Source of the DNA: Marinobacter fonticola
Lineage (GTDB): Bacteria > Pseudomonadota > Gammaproteobacteria > Pseudomonadales > Oleiphilaceae
Direction: 5' to 3'
Assembly: GCF_008122265.1 (NCBI RefSeq)
Contig: NZ_CP043042.1
Location: 4,216,001-4,280,000 of the forward strand
DNA: 64,000 nucleotides
In this document: piece by piece, positions 63,332 to 64,000 of the stretch
Numbering within the stretch: position 1 is the first letter of the stretch
Layout of the letters: every line of letters starts with the position of its first letter
Position numbers and translations under genes: made by a program
Notes under the pieces: model-generated
Told to the model about the DNA's origin: nothing
Seen by the model: the letters and a program-made list of their open reading frames with translations, nothing else
The model's database searches: none

Positions 63332-63889
63332 ATGTATCAGCGCTCCCCCCTGCTTCGTATCACCGGATTTCTGGATAGTTTTACCGAGGTCACAGGTCGC
63401 ACCCTGGCCTGGCTCAATATCGCGATGGTGCTGTTGACGTTCGCCGTAGTGGTTCTGCGGTATGCGTTCGACGAGGCCTCCATCTTCATGCAGGAAAGTG
63501 TCATGTACACCCATGCCATTGTGTTCCTGCTCGCCAGCGCCTATACCCTCAAGCACAACGAGCATGTGCGGGTGGACATCCTCTACCAGCGCCTGTCCGG
63601 CAAGGGCAAGGCGGTCGTAGACCTGCTCGGTACGCTGCTCCTGCTACTGCCCGTGGTGATCTTCATCCTCGTCACCAGTTGGGACTACGTGGTGCGCTCT
63701 TGGCGAATCTTTGAAACCTCGCCCGAGACCAGCGGCATTCCTGCCGTGTTTCTGCTGAAGACGCTCATACCCGTCATGTGCGTATTGATGGTGATTCAAG
63801 CCGTTGCCGAAGTATGTCGCAACCTCGCCGTGTTGGTCGGCGCCGTTCCCAAAGAAGCCGCCCCGAACACGGAGGATAATAAGCTTTGA
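63332..63889 (+). CDS. TRAP transporter small permease (DctQ type)
   Basis: A 185-residue four-helix membrane protein, the small subunit of a tripartite ATP-independent transporter for organic acids or similar. Helices near 24-45, 55-75, 93-115 and 138-158; LKHNEHVRVDILYQRL is typical. ATG 63332 is used; a TTG at 63308 is in frame but less likely. The solute-binding gene is not in the window. The stop overlaps the large-permease start. Confidence 0.88.
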   Translation: MYQRSPLLRITGFLDSFTEVTGRTLAWLNIAMVLLTFAVVVLRYAFDEASIFMQESVMYTHAIVFLLASAYTLKHNEHVRVDILYQRLSGKGKAVVDLLGTLLLLLPVVIFILVTSWDYVVRSWRIFETSPETSGIPAVFLLKTLIPVMCVLMVIQAVAEVCRNLAVLVGAVPKEAAPNTEDNKL

Positions 63890-64000
63890 GCGCTGTTATC
63901 GAGTTTCTCCCCCTGATCATGTTTGCCGTGGTCTGCCTGGTATTGATGGCCGGTTATCCGGTCGCCTTTTCCCTGGCCGGCACCTCTCTGGCCTTTGCTC
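63886..64000 (+). CDS. TRAP transporter large permease (DctM type), 5' part
   Basis: The first 38 codons of the large permease, cut by the window end. The TTG start overlaps the DctQ stop as TTGA, with GGAGG about 10 bases upstream. The N-terminus has EFLPLIMFAVVCLVLMAGYP followed by VAFSLAGTSL, the usual DctM beginning. Confidence 0.85.
   Translation, partial: MSAVIEFLPLIMFAVVCLVLMAGYPVAFSLAGTSLAFA

Overview
The window looks like chromosome of a marine gammaproteobacterium, most likely Marinobacter or a close relative. This rests on moderately high GC, a complete Pel exopolysaccharide operon, long-form PstC/PstA permeases, a Gac/Rsm-type small RNA, RapA, FadE, SelU and TRAP transport genes. 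The genus is an inference; no rRNA or tRNA gene was seen. There is no prophage, insertion sequence or CRISPR array.

Layout. 0-5.7 kb: PBP7-type endopeptidase, CopD-like membrane protein, thioredoxin, a cysteine-bearing TetR regulator, ilvD and a DUF938 methyltransferase. 6-8.5 kb: a membrane c-di-GMP phosphodiesterase (7TMR-DISM, degenerate GGDEF, EAL). 8.5-12.8 kb: an SDR / ferritin-like di-iron protein / Baeyer-Villiger monooxygenase operon with a divergent TetR gene. 12.8-15.2 kb: Yip1-like, dienelactone hydrolase and GST-like genes. 15.4-27.4 kb: pelABCDEFG, tightly packed with several stop/start overlaps. 27.5-34 kb: an exported glycerophosphodiester phosphodiesterase with a possible Pho box, dadA, a cold-shock gene, crcB and fadE. 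34-46.9 kb: rapA, cysZ, a VanZ-like gene, a CsrB/RsmZ-type regulatory RNA, a methyltransferase, selU, an MscS channel, a YbaK-type deacylase, a ubiquinone hydroxylase, hinT, a GFA-family gene and a maltoporin. 47-53.8 kb: a stand-alone LigD phosphoesterase, a lipoprotein, an exported SurE-like protein, an unusual pair (membrane-anchored solute-binding protein plus membrane protein with a winged-helix-like tail) and small conserved genes. 54-57.1 kb: ada-alkA alkylation repair and a DUF2059 gene. 57.4-63.1 kb: pstS-pstC-pstA-pstB-phoU under a near-consensus Pho box. The window ends inside a TRAP transporter (dctQ, start of dctM).

How it fits together. Pel needs c-di-GMP binding by PelD, the EAL protein can remove c-di-GMP, and in pseudomonads Gac/Rsm RNAs relieve RsmA/CsrA repression of exopolysaccharide genes. 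All three layers lie within 35 kb here. Phosphate supply forms a second theme: Pst plus PhoU, and an exported phosphodiesterase that may share PhoB control.

The strongest novel signals are the unlabelled CsrB/RsmZ-type RNA at 38.68-38.90 kb with its GacA box; the binding-protein / winged-helix membrane pair at 49.8-51.8 kb; a TetR operator repeated in front of trxA; and a recurring habit of short degenerate tandem duplications just upstream of start codons.
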